From Gammaproteobacteria bacterium (GTDB lineage Bacteria; Pseudomonadota; Gammaproteobacteria; UBA6429; Thiohalophilaceae), in assembly GCA_029880855.1 (NCBI GenBank), contig JAOUNS010000007.1, forward strand, positions 1 to 64,000: a stretch of 64,000 nucleotides of DNA. Direction: 5' to 3'. Made by a program: the position numbers and the translations under genes. The notes under the pieces were generated by a model. That model saw nothing but the letters and a program-made list of their open reading frames with translations. It was not told where the DNA came from and searched no databases. Positions 32,317-41,786 of the stretch are shown one piece after another; the first letter of the stretch is position 1, and every line of letters starts with the position of its first letter.

Positions 32317-33369
32317 ATGAGCGCAGACAACGACCTCTATTTCGATAAAGACTGTCCCCTGGAGGCAGTGGTCAGTCTTGCCGAACCTCGGGATGTGGGT
32401 GGATTAAACAGCGCATTTCAATCGATTCTGGTGGAACATATCCCGGACCGGGCCATCAAGGTCTATGAGGTGGTCAGTACTGTGTTGTACCCCTCCATCC
32501 AGACCGTTGCCGAAAACAATCTGCGACTCATACTTGAAACCCGGGAAGAGCTGCATCTGGCGGACATAGACCTGGAGGAAGAGGATGTCATGACCTGCAT
32601 TCTCAATAACAAGGTCGTCAGTGGTGTATCCGGTGTTGATGGCACAACCCGCACCCTGTTTCCCATTCCCGGTCTGACCAAGGCCCTCGGGGTCCTGGTC
32701 ATCGCCGGCGAGACCGATACCAGTTTCCATAACTTTCTGGATCCACTGCTGCGCATCTATGCCAGTCACGCCTTTCTGTTAAACAGAAATGAACGGGACA
32801 GTCTGACCGGTCTCTACAATCGCCAGGCACTGAATACAAAGCTGCGCCAGATCTATCAGCGGGAAGAGGCAAAACAGCGCAAAAATGACGACAAGAAACA
32901 GCAGTGGTGTCTTGCTGTGCTGGATATCGATCACTTTAAGAACATCAATGATAACTTCGGCCATGTCTATGGGGATGAGATTCTGACCCTGTTTAGTCAA
33001 TTGCTGGAACACAGCTTCCGCGATGACGACATGCTGTTCCGCTATGGCGGTGAAGAGTTTGTCATTCTGCTGAAAAATGTGGATCTGGAGAAGGCCGTCA
33101 ATATCCTGAACCGCTTCCGGGAACAAATTGCCGCAACCGAATTTCCCACCATCGGACATATCACCGCCAGTATCGGTTACACCATGCTGGATACCCAAAA
33201 CCCGATCCCCGTTATCATTGATCGTGCTGATCAGGCACTCTATTTCTCGAAAAATCATGGTCGCAACCGGACCAGCGGTTATGAAGATCTGGTCAGACGC
33301 GGTGAGATCCCGCTAAACCCGCTCCAAAACGACAACATCACCCACTTCCCCAAACAAAGCATCCACTGA
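32317..33369 (+). CDS. Diguanylate cyclase (GAF-like + GGDEF)
   Basis: A 350-aa soluble protein. Residues 1-150 form a regulatory domain of GAF-like character with no helices across the membrane. The C-terminal GGDEF domain has GGEEF at 244-248, so is likely active, and an inhibitory RxxD (RDDD 235-238) at the right spacing. It begins 20 bases after purB and may be co-transcribed. Confidence 0.92.
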   Translation: MSADNDLYFDKDCPLEAVVSLAEPRDVGGLNSAFQSILVEHIPDRAIKVYEVVSTVLYPSIQTVAENNLRLILETREELHLADIDLEEEDVMTCILNNKVVSGVSGVDGTTRTLFPIPGLTKALGVLVIAGETDTSFHNFLDPLLRIYASHAFLLNRNERDSLTGLYNRQALNTKLRQIYQREEAKQRKNDDKKQQWCLAVLDIDHFKNINDNFGHVYGDEILTLFSQLLEHSFRDDDMLFRYGGEEFVILLKNVDLEKAVNILNRFREQIAATEFPTIGHITASIGYTMLDTQNPIPVIIDRADQALYFSKNHGRNRTSGYEDLVRRGEIPLNPLQNDNITHFPKQSIH

Positions 33370-33470
33370 GCCGGCTGACGGAGTTCCCGCCGTTCAATTA
33401 CAGCGGATCAAGGATGGAAAAACAGCGCGTGTCGGGTATGCTTAACAGAGAAACTGTCTGACGAAGTGAA

Positions 33471-33980
33471 ATGAACAGTCCTGCACACATACTGGGTGAA
33501 GACGGCACGGATATTGAGCTGACCGGCTCTGCGGACAACTATGAAATAACCCTGCAGTTGTTTGCACAGGCTAACCGGAGTATTGATATCTTCAGCCAAC
33601 AGCTCAACGATGCCATTTTCAATCATCTGGCGTTGATTGATCAGCTGAAGCGATTCCTGCTGGCCGCCCATACCAATCAAGTCCGCATCCTGCTCCGGGA
33701 TACGGAACACCTGATCAAAACCCGCAACCATCTGTTTAATCTGGCGCAACGCATCACCAGTAATCTGGCGGTCAAAAAGATCCATCCCGACTATGCCGCT
33801 GACCCACAGGACTTCCTTATTGTCGACGGGCGTGGCATTATCCGACGACCCCACGGGGAACGATTTGAAGGTATTGCCAACTTCAATCATCCCGGCCCGG
33901 CCCGGGAACTCAGCGATTATTTCGACGAGGTCTGGAACCACAGTACACCGGTATCTGATATCAAACGCCTGTATATATGA
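33471..33980 (+). CDS. PLD-like/DUF7931-type protein of unknown function
   Basis: A 169-aa protein with no signal peptide. NRSIDIFSQQLNDAIFNHLALIDQLKRFLLAAHTNQVRILLRD resembles the start of a phospholipase-D-type fold, but no HKD motif is present, so catalysis by that mechanism is unlikely; DFLIVDGRGIIRR is the equivalent strand. I recall such proteins as DUF7931. Its stop overlaps the next ATG as ATGA, coupling it to the secretin-like gene. Confidence 0.7.
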   Translation: MNSPAHILGEDGTDIELTGSADNYEITLQLFAQANRSIDIFSQQLNDAIFNHLALIDQLKRFLLAAHTNQVRILLRDTEHLIKTRNHLFNLAQRITSNLAVKKIHPDYAADPQDFLIVDGRGIIRRPHGERFEGIANFNHPGPARELSDYFDEVWNHSTPVSDIKRLYI

Positions 33981-34768
33981 TCATGAATGCCAAACCCCTG
34001 CTTTATATTGTCTGCTTGTTGATGGTGCTCTGTGCCACCGCAAGCACACTGCATGCAGAAGAGATGCAAACCACCACACTGCAACTCAACCATCGGCAGG
34101 CAGACGATGTGATATCCTATATCAAACCCTTCCTGCACCCTGAAGGCATCATCAATGGTGAAGACTTCACCATCAGCGTGAAAACCACTGCAAAAAACCT
34201 CAATGACTTGCAACAACTGATTGCCGAGATCGACATTGCCCAACGCGAGCTGCTCATTTCGGTCGCGGTCAGTGCGAGCGATATCAGGACAATTCAGGAC
34301 AATGCGGCAAGTACAGACAAGCCATCCAAAGATCAGGTCTACACAACACAACGGGACGAGCAATCTGTGCAAATTTCACAAGTCCGGGTCAGTGAAGGCC
34401 AATGGGCAACCATCAAAACCGGTGACTCTATCCCCATCAGGAAACGAATCCGGAACCCGGATGGCACCGTCACCGAGAGCATCGCCTACAAGTCCGTACA
34501 AAGCGGCTTCCGGATCCTGCCCCATATCCAACACGACAAAGTCCGGGTCTTTATCCAGCCACAGGCGGAGTCCTTTACCAGCGGTGATAAAACGGTTTCC
34601 CGTATGGCCGAAACCACCCTCAACGGCAAACTGGGCGAATGGTTGCTGGTGGGCGGTGTACAAGAGGCCAAACCTGATGCCGGCAATGCAGAAGTCTATG
34701 CGACGCGACGCTATCAACAGCATCATCAGAATATCTTTGTCAAAATCGAAGTCGTTCCAAATAATTGA
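33977..34768 (+). CDS. Periplasmic secretin-short-domain-like protein
   Basis: A 263-aa protein with a signal peptide ending in STLHA (about residue 27). The mature region begins with TTLQLNHRQADDVISYIKPFLHPEGIINGEDFTISVKTTAKNLNDLQQLIAEID, which has the NolW/secretin N-domain pattern. The pore-forming secretin domain is absent, so it is a free N-domain protein. The middle has a conserved GDSIPIRKRIRNPDG loop. Its partner is not known; no type II or IV pilus gene lies nearby. Confidence 0.72.
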   Translation: MIMNAKPLLYIVCLLMVLCATASTLHAEEMQTTTLQLNHRQADDVISYIKPFLHPEGIINGEDFTISVKTTAKNLNDLQQLIAEIDIAQRELLISVAVSASDIRTIQDNAASTDKPSKDQVYTTQRDEQSVQISQVRVSEGQWATIKTGDSIPIRKRIRNPDGTVTESIAYKSVQSGFRILPHIQHDKVRVFIQPQAESFTSGDKTVSRMAETTLNGKLGEWLLVGGVQEAKPDAGNAEVYATRRYQQHHQNIFVKIEVVPNN

Positions 34769-34784
34769 GTAGTCAATAACCTGT

Positions 34785-36632
34785 ATGATTGAACAACACC
34801 CTGTCCGTTACCTGATCACACCGATCAATCCTGCCGCTCACCTGTTTGAAGTTCAATGCATCATTCATGCACCGGACCCGGCCGGACAGATCCTGAGCCT
34901 GCCCGCCTGGATACCCGGCAGTTACATGATCAGGGACTTTGCCAAAAATATCGTGACCATCTCTGCGGTCACCATGGATGGCGGGATCACTATGCGTAAA
35001 ATTGACAAACAGACATGGCAATGCGCGGCCACCGACAAACCCGTCACAATAACCTATACAGTTTATGCTTGGGACCTCTCGGTTCGAACCGCTCATCTGG
35101 ATACCAACCACGGCTTTTTTAACGGCAGTTCGGTTTTTTTATCTGTCGCCGGGAAAGAAAATTTACCCTGCGATGTTGAAATCCTGCCGCCGCACGGCGA
35201 GCAATATAAAAGCTGGCGATTGGCCACCACCCTGCCGCGACACGCTGCCGGCTTGTATGAATTTGGTGTCTATTATGCCAAAGATTATGATGAACTGATT
35301 GATCATCCCGTCGAGATGGGTAATTTCGACATTGGCACCTTTGAAGTGGCGGGTGTACCCCACGACATCATACTCACCGGCAAACACCGAGCCGACATAC
35401 CGCGCATCTGCGATGATTTACAAAAAATATGCAGCCGGCATGTTGCATTGTTTGGTGAACTGCCGCCGATGGAACGTTACATGTTTCTGACCATGATTGT
35501 CGGCAGTGGTTATGGCGGTCTGGAACATCGTTCATCCACCAGCCTGCTGGTCAGCCGCAATGATTTACCGCTTCCCGGCGACAAGGAACTCAGTGAGGAA
35601 TACTGTAATTTCCTCGGTCTTTGCAGTCATGAATATTTTCACACCTGGAATGTGAAACGGATCAAACCCGAGGCCTTCCTGCCCTATCAACTGCAGAGTG
35701 AAACTTATACCCGTCAATTATGGGCCTTTGAAGGGATCACATCCTATTATGATGATCTGGCACTGCTGCGCAGCGGGGTGATTGACGAGAAGCGCTATCT
35801 GGAATTGCTCGGCCAGACCGCAACCCGGGTCTGGCGCACACCGGGACGCTTGAAGCAGAGCGTGGCCGATTCCAGTTTCGATGCCTGGACCAAGTTTTAC
35901 AAACAGGACGAAAATGCGCCCAATGCCATTGTCAGTTACTACGCCAAGGGAGCACTCATTGCCCTGGCGCTGGACCTGACTATCCGCAAAATGACCAATC
36001 ACGCGGCATCACTGGATGACATGATGCACATCTTATGGCAGGAGTATGGCAAACCGCTGCTTGGTGTTCCGGAAGGAAAAATCGAACAACTGGCCGCCGC
36101 ATTGGCCGGCGGTGCGCTTGACGAATTCTTTAACCGTTATCTCTACGGCACAGAAGATCTGCCGCTGGCAGAACTGTTGCAGGATAAAGGCATCAACTTC
36201 ACGTTGCGTGCTGCGCTCAATATGGCCGACAAGGGTGGCAAGCCCGCTGACAAACCCAACGGGATGGTCACGCTGGGTGCTCGTTTCACAGCAAACCCGG
36301 CCGGGGCCGGCGTGAGTCACGTGTTTGACCGCAGCGCGGCACAACAGGCCGGGGTGTCTGCCGGTGATATTCTCATCGCGGTTGATCACCTGAAAGTTGA
36401 TCAAACGAACATCGAAAAAGTGATCGCCGGTTACCCGGCCGGAACAGAAGTCACCCTGCATGCCTTCCGGCGAGATGAACTTTATCAGTGTCAAGCCGTC
36501 CTGCAGTCAGCAGACAGGGATACCTGCGTCATTGATTTGAAAGCCGACTGCAGCAGCACAGAAGAAAATAATCGTAACCAGTGGCTGTATGGCAGTGAGC
36601 CGCGTGCAAGCATACGAAAAGTCGCGTCATAA
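34785..36632 (+). CDS. M61 family (glycyl aminopeptidase-type) metalloprotease with PDZ domain
   Basis: A 615-aa protein. The peptidase domain has HEYFH at 282-286 and the following NVKRIKPEAF, and the adjacent WAFEGITSYYDDL segment carries the third zinc ligand. A PDZ domain occupies about 495-580 (GVSAGDILIAVDHLKV). No signal peptide is evident, so it is probably cytoplasmic, as are many M61 enzymes. It lies 16 bases after the secretin-like gene and 15 before the next, so all may be one operon. Confidence 0.93.
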   Translation: MIEQHPVRYLITPINPAAHLFEVQCIIHAPDPAGQILSLPAWIPGSYMIRDFAKNIVTISAVTMDGGITMRKIDKQTWQCAATDKPVTITYTVYAWDLSVRTAHLDTNHGFFNGSSVFLSVAGKENLPCDVEILPPHGEQYKSWRLATTLPRHAAGLYEFGVYYAKDYDELIDHPVEMGNFDIGTFEVAGVPHDIILTGKHRADIPRICDDLQKICSRHVALFGELPPMERYMFLTMIVGSGYGGLEHRSSTSLLVSRNDLPLPGDKELSEEYCNFLGLCSHEYFHTWNVKRIKPEAFLPYQLQSETYTRQLWAFEGITSYYDDLALLRSGVIDEKRYLELLGQTATRVWRTPGRLKQSVADSSFDAWTKFYKQDENAPNAIVSYYAKGALIALALDLTIRKMTNHAASLDDMMHILWQEYGKPLLGVPEGKIEQLAAALAGGALDEFFNRYLYGTEDLPLAELLQDKGINFTLRAALNMADKGGKPADKPNGMVTLGARFTANPAGAGVSHVFDRSAAQQAGVSAGDILIAVDHLKVDQTNIEKVIAGYPAGTEVTLHAFRRDELYQCQAVLQSADRDTCVIDLKADCSSTEENNRNQWLYGSEPRASIRKVAS

Positions 36633-36647
36633 CAGAAGGAAAACATC

Positions 36648-37202
36648 ATGCGTATAATAACCGGCGTTTTGCTCGCCATCACATTCCAGACTGCGCAAGC
36701 CGCCGACGGGCGATTTTCAGTAATAAACGACCAGATGTTGCAAGGTAATCGCCTTGTCGTGCAGAGCGAAAATTTTTCAATCGAAACACCAAACAGTGAT
36801 TGGCAATGGCAAGAGTTTCATCGGCCGCCAACCATCTCGGCCTACATGGTCACAAACAAGAACGACAAAAATGAAAAATACCTGATTTCCATCAACAAGA
36901 AAAACTATGATGCGGTAACGATGGGACAAGTCAAATATTATCTGGAAAAGATCTATCTTCGACACCAGAAAGCCGGTGGTAAAATCAGCAATTCAAAAAT
37001 CACCAGAACAGACATTCCTGTCAAACAAAGTTATATTATTACATATGACGGCGTGAATACCGACGGAAAAAAATTCACCACGCATACGCGGTTTTTCGCC
37101 AACAAAATGCTCTACACCATCTCCTATTCAGACAACGATGGTGACAGGAAAAAAATTGCTGACTTTGAAAAATTTGTCGAATCTTTCAAACCGTTGCGGT
37201 AA
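36648..37202 (+). CDS. Secreted/periplasmic hypothetical protein
   Basis: A 184-aa product with a clear signal peptide (cleavage after AQA, about residue 18) and AGAAGGA ribosome site. The mature chain is Lys-, Asn- and Tyr-rich with the pattern of a PsbP/DUF1795-like beta fold (SVINDQMLQGNRLVVQSENFSIETPNSDWQW), but I cannot name a family. It is convergent with egtD. Confidence 0.72.
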   Translation: MRIITGVLLAITFQTAQAADGRFSVINDQMLQGNRLVVQSENFSIETPNSDWQWQEFHRPPTISAYMVTNKNDKNEKYLISINKKNYDAVTMGQVKYYLEKIYLRHQKAGGKISNSKITRTDIPVKQSYIITYDGVNTDGKKFTTHTRFFANKMLYTISYSDNDGDRKKIADFEKFVESFKPLR

Positions 37203-37217
37203 CACAATCCACCCTGC

Positions 37218-38189
37218 TCAAAGCAGGGAATAATATTGCACACTGAACAGGCCGTTTGGATCAATCCAGTATTGCTGCAAGCGAAAACCGGCGCAAGCTG
37301 CGAGTTCAGCAAATTCCTCGACGGTGTACTTGTAGGAATTCTCGGTATGGATACTTTCACCTTGCTGAAAAATAAAGGTGTCGGTGTCGATACTGACTTG
37401 CTGTTCAGTGTTACTGAGCAGGTGCATTTCGATACGACCGAGTTCTGAATTATAGAAGGCATGGTGACTGAAGTTTTCGGGGATAAAATCCGCCGACAAC
37501 TCACGATTGATGCGGGCCAACAGGTTCACGTTAAAATCCGCCGTTATCCCCTGCGCATCATTATACGCAGCATGCAGAATGTGATGTTCTTTCTTTAGAT
37601 CCACACCAATCAGCAGCCCGCCACCGGGTCTCACCAGGGCAGCCACATCGCACAGAAAGCCGACCGCATCCCGAGGTTCGAAATTACCAATACTGGAACC
37701 GGGAAAAAAAACCACCTTGTTATCACATTCGGCCAGATAGTTTGGAATGGGCATTTGTTCGGTAAAATCGACACACCCTGCACAGACTTCCAGCCAGGGA
37801 TAATCATCAGAAACGGATTGCGCAGCCTGCAGCAAATGTTGCCGGGAAATATCCATCGGCAGGTAAACTTCCGGTCTGAGTTCATCCAGCAACAAGCGCA
37901 CTTTGTGACTGCTGCCGCTGCCCGGCTCAATCAGCAAGACATCTTTGCCGATACACTCAGAGATGGCAATCGCATTCTGTTGCAGAATCGCTGACTCGGT
38001 ACGGGTTTGGTAATATTCAGGCAGAGTGCATATCGCATCAAACAATTGTGATCCGCGATGATCATAAAAGTATTTTGGCGGCAGTTGTTTTTGAGTCCGG
38101 TTCAAACCATGGATGATATCGGCGTGAATATCCGCCGGTTTAGGGTGATAATCATAAAAGCGGATATTTTCCAACTCGGTTACAGTCAT
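37218..38189 (-). CDS. egtD: L-histidine N-alpha-methyltransferase EgtD
   Basis: A 323-aa SAM-dependent enzyme that trimethylates histidine to hercynine. KYFYDHRGSQLFDAICTLPEYYQTRTE is the EgtD hallmark, followed by the SAM site LIEPGSGSSHKV and VVFFPGSSIGNFE. The frame extends upstream, but ATG 38189 has GGAG and fits the family. It follows egtB by five bases. Confidence 0.95.
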   Translation of the reverse strand: MTVTELENIRFYDYHPKPADIHADIIHGLNRTQKQLPPKYFYDHRGSQLFDAICTLPEYYQTRTESAILQQNAIAISECIGKDVLLIEPGSGSSHKVRLLLDELRPEVYLPMDISRQHLLQAAQSVSDDYPWLEVCAGCVDFTEQMPIPNYLAECDNKVVFFPGSSIGNFEPRDAVGFLCDVAALVRPGGGLLIGVDLKKEHHILHAAYNDAQGITADFNVNLLARINRELSADFIPENFSHHAFYNSELGRIEMHLLSNTEQQVSIDTDTFIFQQGESIHTENSYKYTVEEFAELAACAGFRLQQYWIDPNGLFSVQYYSLL

Positions 38190-38194
38190 ATTAC

Positions 38195-39454
38195 TTACTC
38201 CGCAAGACGAATTCCGCTGAACTGCCAGCGATCCGCAGGATAGAAAAAATTGCGATAACTGCCGCGAATATGTTCCACAGGTGTCACACACGAACCACCA
38301 CGCAGAACAAATTGACTGCTCATAAACTTGCCGTTGTATTCACCGATGGCGCCCGCCGGCGTGATATAGCCCGGATACGGTGCATAGGCGCTTTGTGTCC
38401 ACTCCCAGACATCACCATAGAATTGCGGCTGGTTTCTTTCTGCCGGGATCGGCTGCAAATAATTCTGCTCGCGCAGATTTCCTGTTATCGGAAAACGGGC
38501 GGCAACCTGTTCCCACTCCGCTTCTCTGGGCAAACGCTTGCCTGCCCAGCGTGCAAAGGCATCGGCTTCATATAAACTCACATGACAGACCGGCGCATTC
38601 AAATCGATCGGTTTGTATCCGGAAAGTGTGTAATACCACCATTCCCCGTCCTGTTGTTGCCAATACAACGGTGATTGCTGATTTTGCTGTCGGACTGTCT
38701 TCCAGCCATCGGATAACCACAAAGCGGCATGTTGATAACCACCGTCCTGCATAAATTCCAGGAACTCACCGTTGGTCACCAATCGATTGGCCAATCGGGC
38801 CTGCTGCAACCAGGTCTTGTGCCGGGGAAATTCATTGTCATAGCCGAAACCCTGCCCGGCATGACCGACTTCATACAACCCCTCTTTCAGTTCGAGCCAC
38901 TCATACCCGGCCACTTGCTCGACATCAGGGTAATCACATGCGTGGTAGACCGGACGTAACGGGCTATAGGCCAGCGCATGTTTGATATCGGTATACAACA
39001 GTTCTTGATGCTGTTGTTCATGATGCAAGCCCAAAACAGTACGATTGGCGATCTCCTGACGCTGCGGGTGATTGTCATTGGATAATAATTCCTGCATGGC
39101 CTCATCCACATGCGCCCGATATTGATACACCTCCCTGACGGTTGGACGAGCCAACAAGCCACGTTCGGGGCGGGGATGAAAGGTACCGACGGTTTCGTAG
39201 TATGAATTAAAGAGATGGGCGAACTGTGGATGAAATTCTTTGAAGTTTTCGGCAAATGGTTTCAGGATAAAGGTCTCAAAAAACCAGCTGACATGCGCCA
39301 AATGCCATTTTGGCGGACTGACATCCGGCATGGTTTGAATGCCGTAATCTTCTATTTCAAGATATTGACAGATATCCCCGGAATCCTGACGCACGCGTGA
39401 ATAGTGTTCCCGCAAACAGTCAGGCAAAGATGGTTTTTCTAATTTTGATAGCAT
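38195..39454 (-). CDS. egtB: Hercynine oxygenase/sulfoxide synthase EgtB
   Basis: A 419-aa non-haem iron enzyme that joins hercynine to a thiol and oxidises it, the second step to ergothioneine. N-terminal DinB-like domain has PPKWHLAHVSWFFE (His51/His54) and LGLHHEQQHQEL, where His145 and His149 are likely iron ligands. The C-terminal FGE-sulfatase domain has WEWTQSAYAPYPG and the ending FVLRGGSCVTP. OvoA would carry a methyltransferase domain here; its absence and the egtD partner point to ergothioneine. No egtA, egtC or egtE is nearby. Confidence 0.94.
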   Translation of the reverse strand: MLSKLEKPSLPDCLREHYSRVRQDSGDICQYLEIEDYGIQTMPDVSPPKWHLAHVSWFFETFILKPFAENFKEFHPQFAHLFNSYYETVGTFHPRPERGLLARPTVREVYQYRAHVDEAMQELLSNDNHPQRQEIANRTVLGLHHEQQHQELLYTDIKHALAYSPLRPVYHACDYPDVEQVAGYEWLELKEGLYEVGHAGQGFGYDNEFPRHKTWLQQARLANRLVTNGEFLEFMQDGGYQHAALWLSDGWKTVRQQNQQSPLYWQQQDGEWWYYTLSGYKPIDLNAPVCHVSLYEADAFARWAGKRLPREAEWEQVAARFPITGNLREQNYLQPIPAERNQPQFYGDVWEWTQSAYAPYPGYITPAGAIGEYNGKFMSSQFVLRGGSCVTPVEHIRGSYRNFFYPADRWQFSGIRLAE

Positions 39455-39782
39455 GGTCTGTGTCTTGTCAATGTTCTGACAAACAAGTCTAGCGTGAATT
39501 TGCGGCAGACTTCAAATCAGGCAGGCAATTTTGCCAACCATTACTGACATCAGCTATAACAAACGCACTATATGTAAGCGCATGAAATTATTTTGTGATA
39601 CTTGTGTGATAATTTGTCATCACAAAAAATGGTGATGCATATTTGAATAGCGGAATTATTGTATGAAATTAGTTTTATATTTTTCCAGCGTACAACGTTC
39701 TTCTGTAGTTATATTTTGAATCATCTATCCATGAATCTATCAGCGGTATAAAGTGATGCCGACAGGCTGTCCTGCTGTGGTC
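39455..39782. other. Gene-free AT-rich region between egtB and grxC
   Basis: 328 bases with no gene. It holds the leader of egtB (minus strand) and the end of the grxC operon. An ATCAC...GTGAT inverted repeat is seen at about 39619-39636 (tcatcacaaaaaatggtgatg). No intrinsic terminator with a T run was found. Confidence 0.5.
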
Positions 39783-40037
39783 TCAGTCAACCAGCAAAGG
39801 ATCCAATTCACCATCCATATCCAGTTCGGAAAGATCATCGAACCCACCGATGTGTTTATCATTGATAAAAATCTGCGGCACAGTGTCACGTCCGGTTTTT
39901 TCTTCAATCTCATCCCACAGCGAGGGATCCTCATCGACACTTTTCTTTTCTATGCTGACACCTTTTTTGATGAGCAGTTTTTCCGCGTTACGGCAAAACG
40001 GGCAAGTCTCGGAGCAGTACATCACAACTTTCGGCAT
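39783..40037 (-). CDS. grxC: Glutaredoxin 3-type (dithiol)
   Basis: An 84-aa thioredoxin-fold protein with active site Cys12-Pro-Phe-Cys15 and the cis-Pro segment DTVPQIFINDKHIGGFDDL. It reduces disulfides with glutathione. It is the last gene of a minus-strand operon with the DsrS-like, VWA and MoxR genes, 18 bases after the unknown gene. Confidence 0.93.
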   Translation of the reverse strand: MPKVVMYCSETCPFCRNAEKLLIKKGVSIEKKSVDEDPSLWDEIEEKTGRDTVPQIFINDKHIGGFDDLSELDMDGELDPLLVD

Positions 40038-40055
40038 AACAATTCCTCGTAAATC

Positions 40056-40592
40056 TCAAATCAGGCGGACCCGGGTGATTTCCAGATCCGCAAAACGGTT
40101 TTTTAACCAGCGACAAATCATTTGCCGGGCCAGTTGTTCCAGTTCATGGACGTGGTGATCCTTGCGCAGAATGGAAACAATAATATTGACCCGCACCTGG
40201 TCCGGGGTAAAGTGTTCTTTCAACAATTGCAGTGCATTATTCTGGCTCGGCCGCACTGTCGGCATGGTGTAGGCCTGGGTTTGCAGGGATTCAAATTTGA
40301 TGGATGAAAACACCGGTCTTAATTTGACCCGCACTTCCTCACGCACCATATTGGTGACCAGCCAGGAGATATTTCCGACAGCATCGAGCAAATCCTGTTC
40401 CACTCCTCCGTTTTGCTGGAAGAAATCAATGGCAGGATAATAATTCAGCTTGTTATCTCGTGCATAACTGCCGATTTGACGGGCCAGCTCCTCTCCCACC
40501 ACAAAGGGTGAGGCTGACAAATGTTGTTGCATGGACGCTTCCGTCAAGCGCACACGAAAGTGGATCGCCATGTTGACGAATTTGAGTGTCAC
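40056..40592 (-). CDS. Conserved protein of unknown function in the DsrS-like operon
   Basis: A 178-aa soluble protein. GTG start with GAGGAG ten bases upstream, overlapping the end region of the DsrS-like gene (six-base gap). The C-terminal half (RVNIIVSILRKDHHVHELEQLARQMICRWLKNRF) looks amphipathic and has a HHVHE motif. I do not recognise the family. Context ties it to sulfur metabolism only by position. Confidence 0.7.
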   Translation of the reverse strand: MTLKFVNMAIHFRVRLTEASMQQHLSASPFVVGEELARQIGSYARDNKLNYYPAIDFFQQNGGVEQDLLDAVGNISWLVTNMVREEVRVKLRPVFSSIKFESLQTQAYTMPTVRPSQNNALQLLKEHFTPDQVRVNIIVSILRKDHHVHELEQLARQMICRWLKNRFADLEITRVRLI

Positions 40593-40598
40593 TGTGAA

Positions 40599-41729
40599 TC
40601 AGCTCCTCAATACAGCGCATTGCGCCAACAAGGGTTGAGTGACCGGTTCCAGCTTGCGACGCATCACCGTACCGATGGCATCGGTTTGCGCAAAAATGGG
40701 ATTCACGACATCCACACCCACACACGCCAGCTTTAACATGGCCTTGATCTGTGCATCACAATCCGGCGCCTGCTCCAGCACCGCATGCAGTGTCTCCGGC
40801 AAAACACCATTGTTACATGTGCAATATTGTTCCACATCCTGCTCAATGGTCTGCATATCACGCCGTCCGGCGTCATCCGGCCGGATCGCAGTAAAATAGT
40901 GGCGTATCGCCTCCAGCAACATCACCACCATATCCTGATTGGAGGGTTTCTTCATAACCGCTTCAACGGTATTCAAAAATGTTTGTCCGGCACTGCTGAG
41001 AATCCGATCCAGCTGGATGGCGTGAATGTTGTCCTGTGCGATGAGTGACGCGAGTTTTTCCCGATAATTCTCCCATTGCGGGTGAGCCGGTTCGGGTTCC
41101 GGCAAATCATCCGGGACAGCCAGCATGAAGCCGACCCGGTAAACACTTTTGCGTTGTCCCCTTTCCCACAGGCTGTGTCGCTCTGCATCACTGATCAAAC
41201 CGGGTTGCAGCACCAGTCGTACGCTTTCGATAATATCCCGCGCCTGCTCTTCAAACGGCAGGAATTCCATCAGGAAGGCCGCCAGCTCAGGTCCCATGCT
41301 GCCGCCGGCAACACTCTCTTTTTCCAGCATACGTCGTGCATTTTCTGCACTGGGCATGGCCCACCAGGCGCGCCGGGCCAGTTCGTCGGTCAGACCTTTG
41401 GCGTGTACAACTGCGACCACCGCTTCCGGTTCACCCAGCTTGAGCAGATTTTCCAGGCTGTTATCCCGCGCATGCCCCATGCGGGTCCAGCGCTTGATAT
41501 AGACCGGATAACCGCCCGGTGACCCCAGTACATGACTGGAGATGGTCTCTTTCACCCGTCTGACATAGGCATCATCACGACAATTGGGATTGAGCTTGAT
41601 CTTCGCTTCACCCTTGTTGGTCAGACCATGCACCATCATCTTGCCTTCATCAATACGAATGGCATACACCTCCTGGTTCAACAGAACATTCAAGCGCAGG
41701 TTGTCTTCATTGGAGAGTTGTTGTTGCAT
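40599..41729 (-). CDS. dsrS: DsrS-like protein (sulfur metabolism-associated, function unknown)
   Basis: A 376-aa soluble protein. The blocks LNPNCRDDAYVRRVKETISSHVLGSPGGYPVYIKRWTRMGHARDNSLENLL and LTDELARRAWWAMPSAENARRML match my memory of DsrS, encoded at the end of dsr clusters in purple sulfur bacteria; its role in reverse sulfite reduction is not known. No dsrA/B/C is in the window. It sits in a tight operon with MoxR, VWA and glutaredoxin, an order worth comparing with other sulfur oxidisers. Confidence 0.65.
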   Translation of the reverse strand: MQQQLSNEDNLRLNVLLNQEVYAIRIDEGKMMVHGLTNKGEAKIKLNPNCRDDAYVRRVKETISSHVLGSPGGYPVYIKRWTRMGHARDNSLENLLKLGEPEAVVAVVHAKGLTDELARRAWWAMPSAENARRMLEKESVAGGSMGPELAAFLMEFLPFEEQARDIIESVRLVLQPGLISDAERHSLWERGQRKSVYRVGFMLAVPDDLPEPEPAHPQWENYREKLASLIAQDNIHAIQLDRILSSAGQTFLNTVEAVMKKPSNQDMVVMLLEAIRHYFTAIRPDDAGRRDMQTIEQDVEQYCTCNNGVLPETLHAVLEQAPDCDAQIKAMLKLACVGVDVVNPIFAQTDAIGTVMRRKLEPVTQPLLAQCAVLRS

Positions 41730-41786
41730 AAGTTTGTTTAATCTATCCGCTTCACATCAATGCGAGAACTTCTTTGCAATCACTGT

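Noticed and set aside
35081-35095. ggttcgaacc resembling a tRNA T-loop
   Set aside because: It is inside the M61 peptidase reading frame and no cloverleaf can be formed around it.
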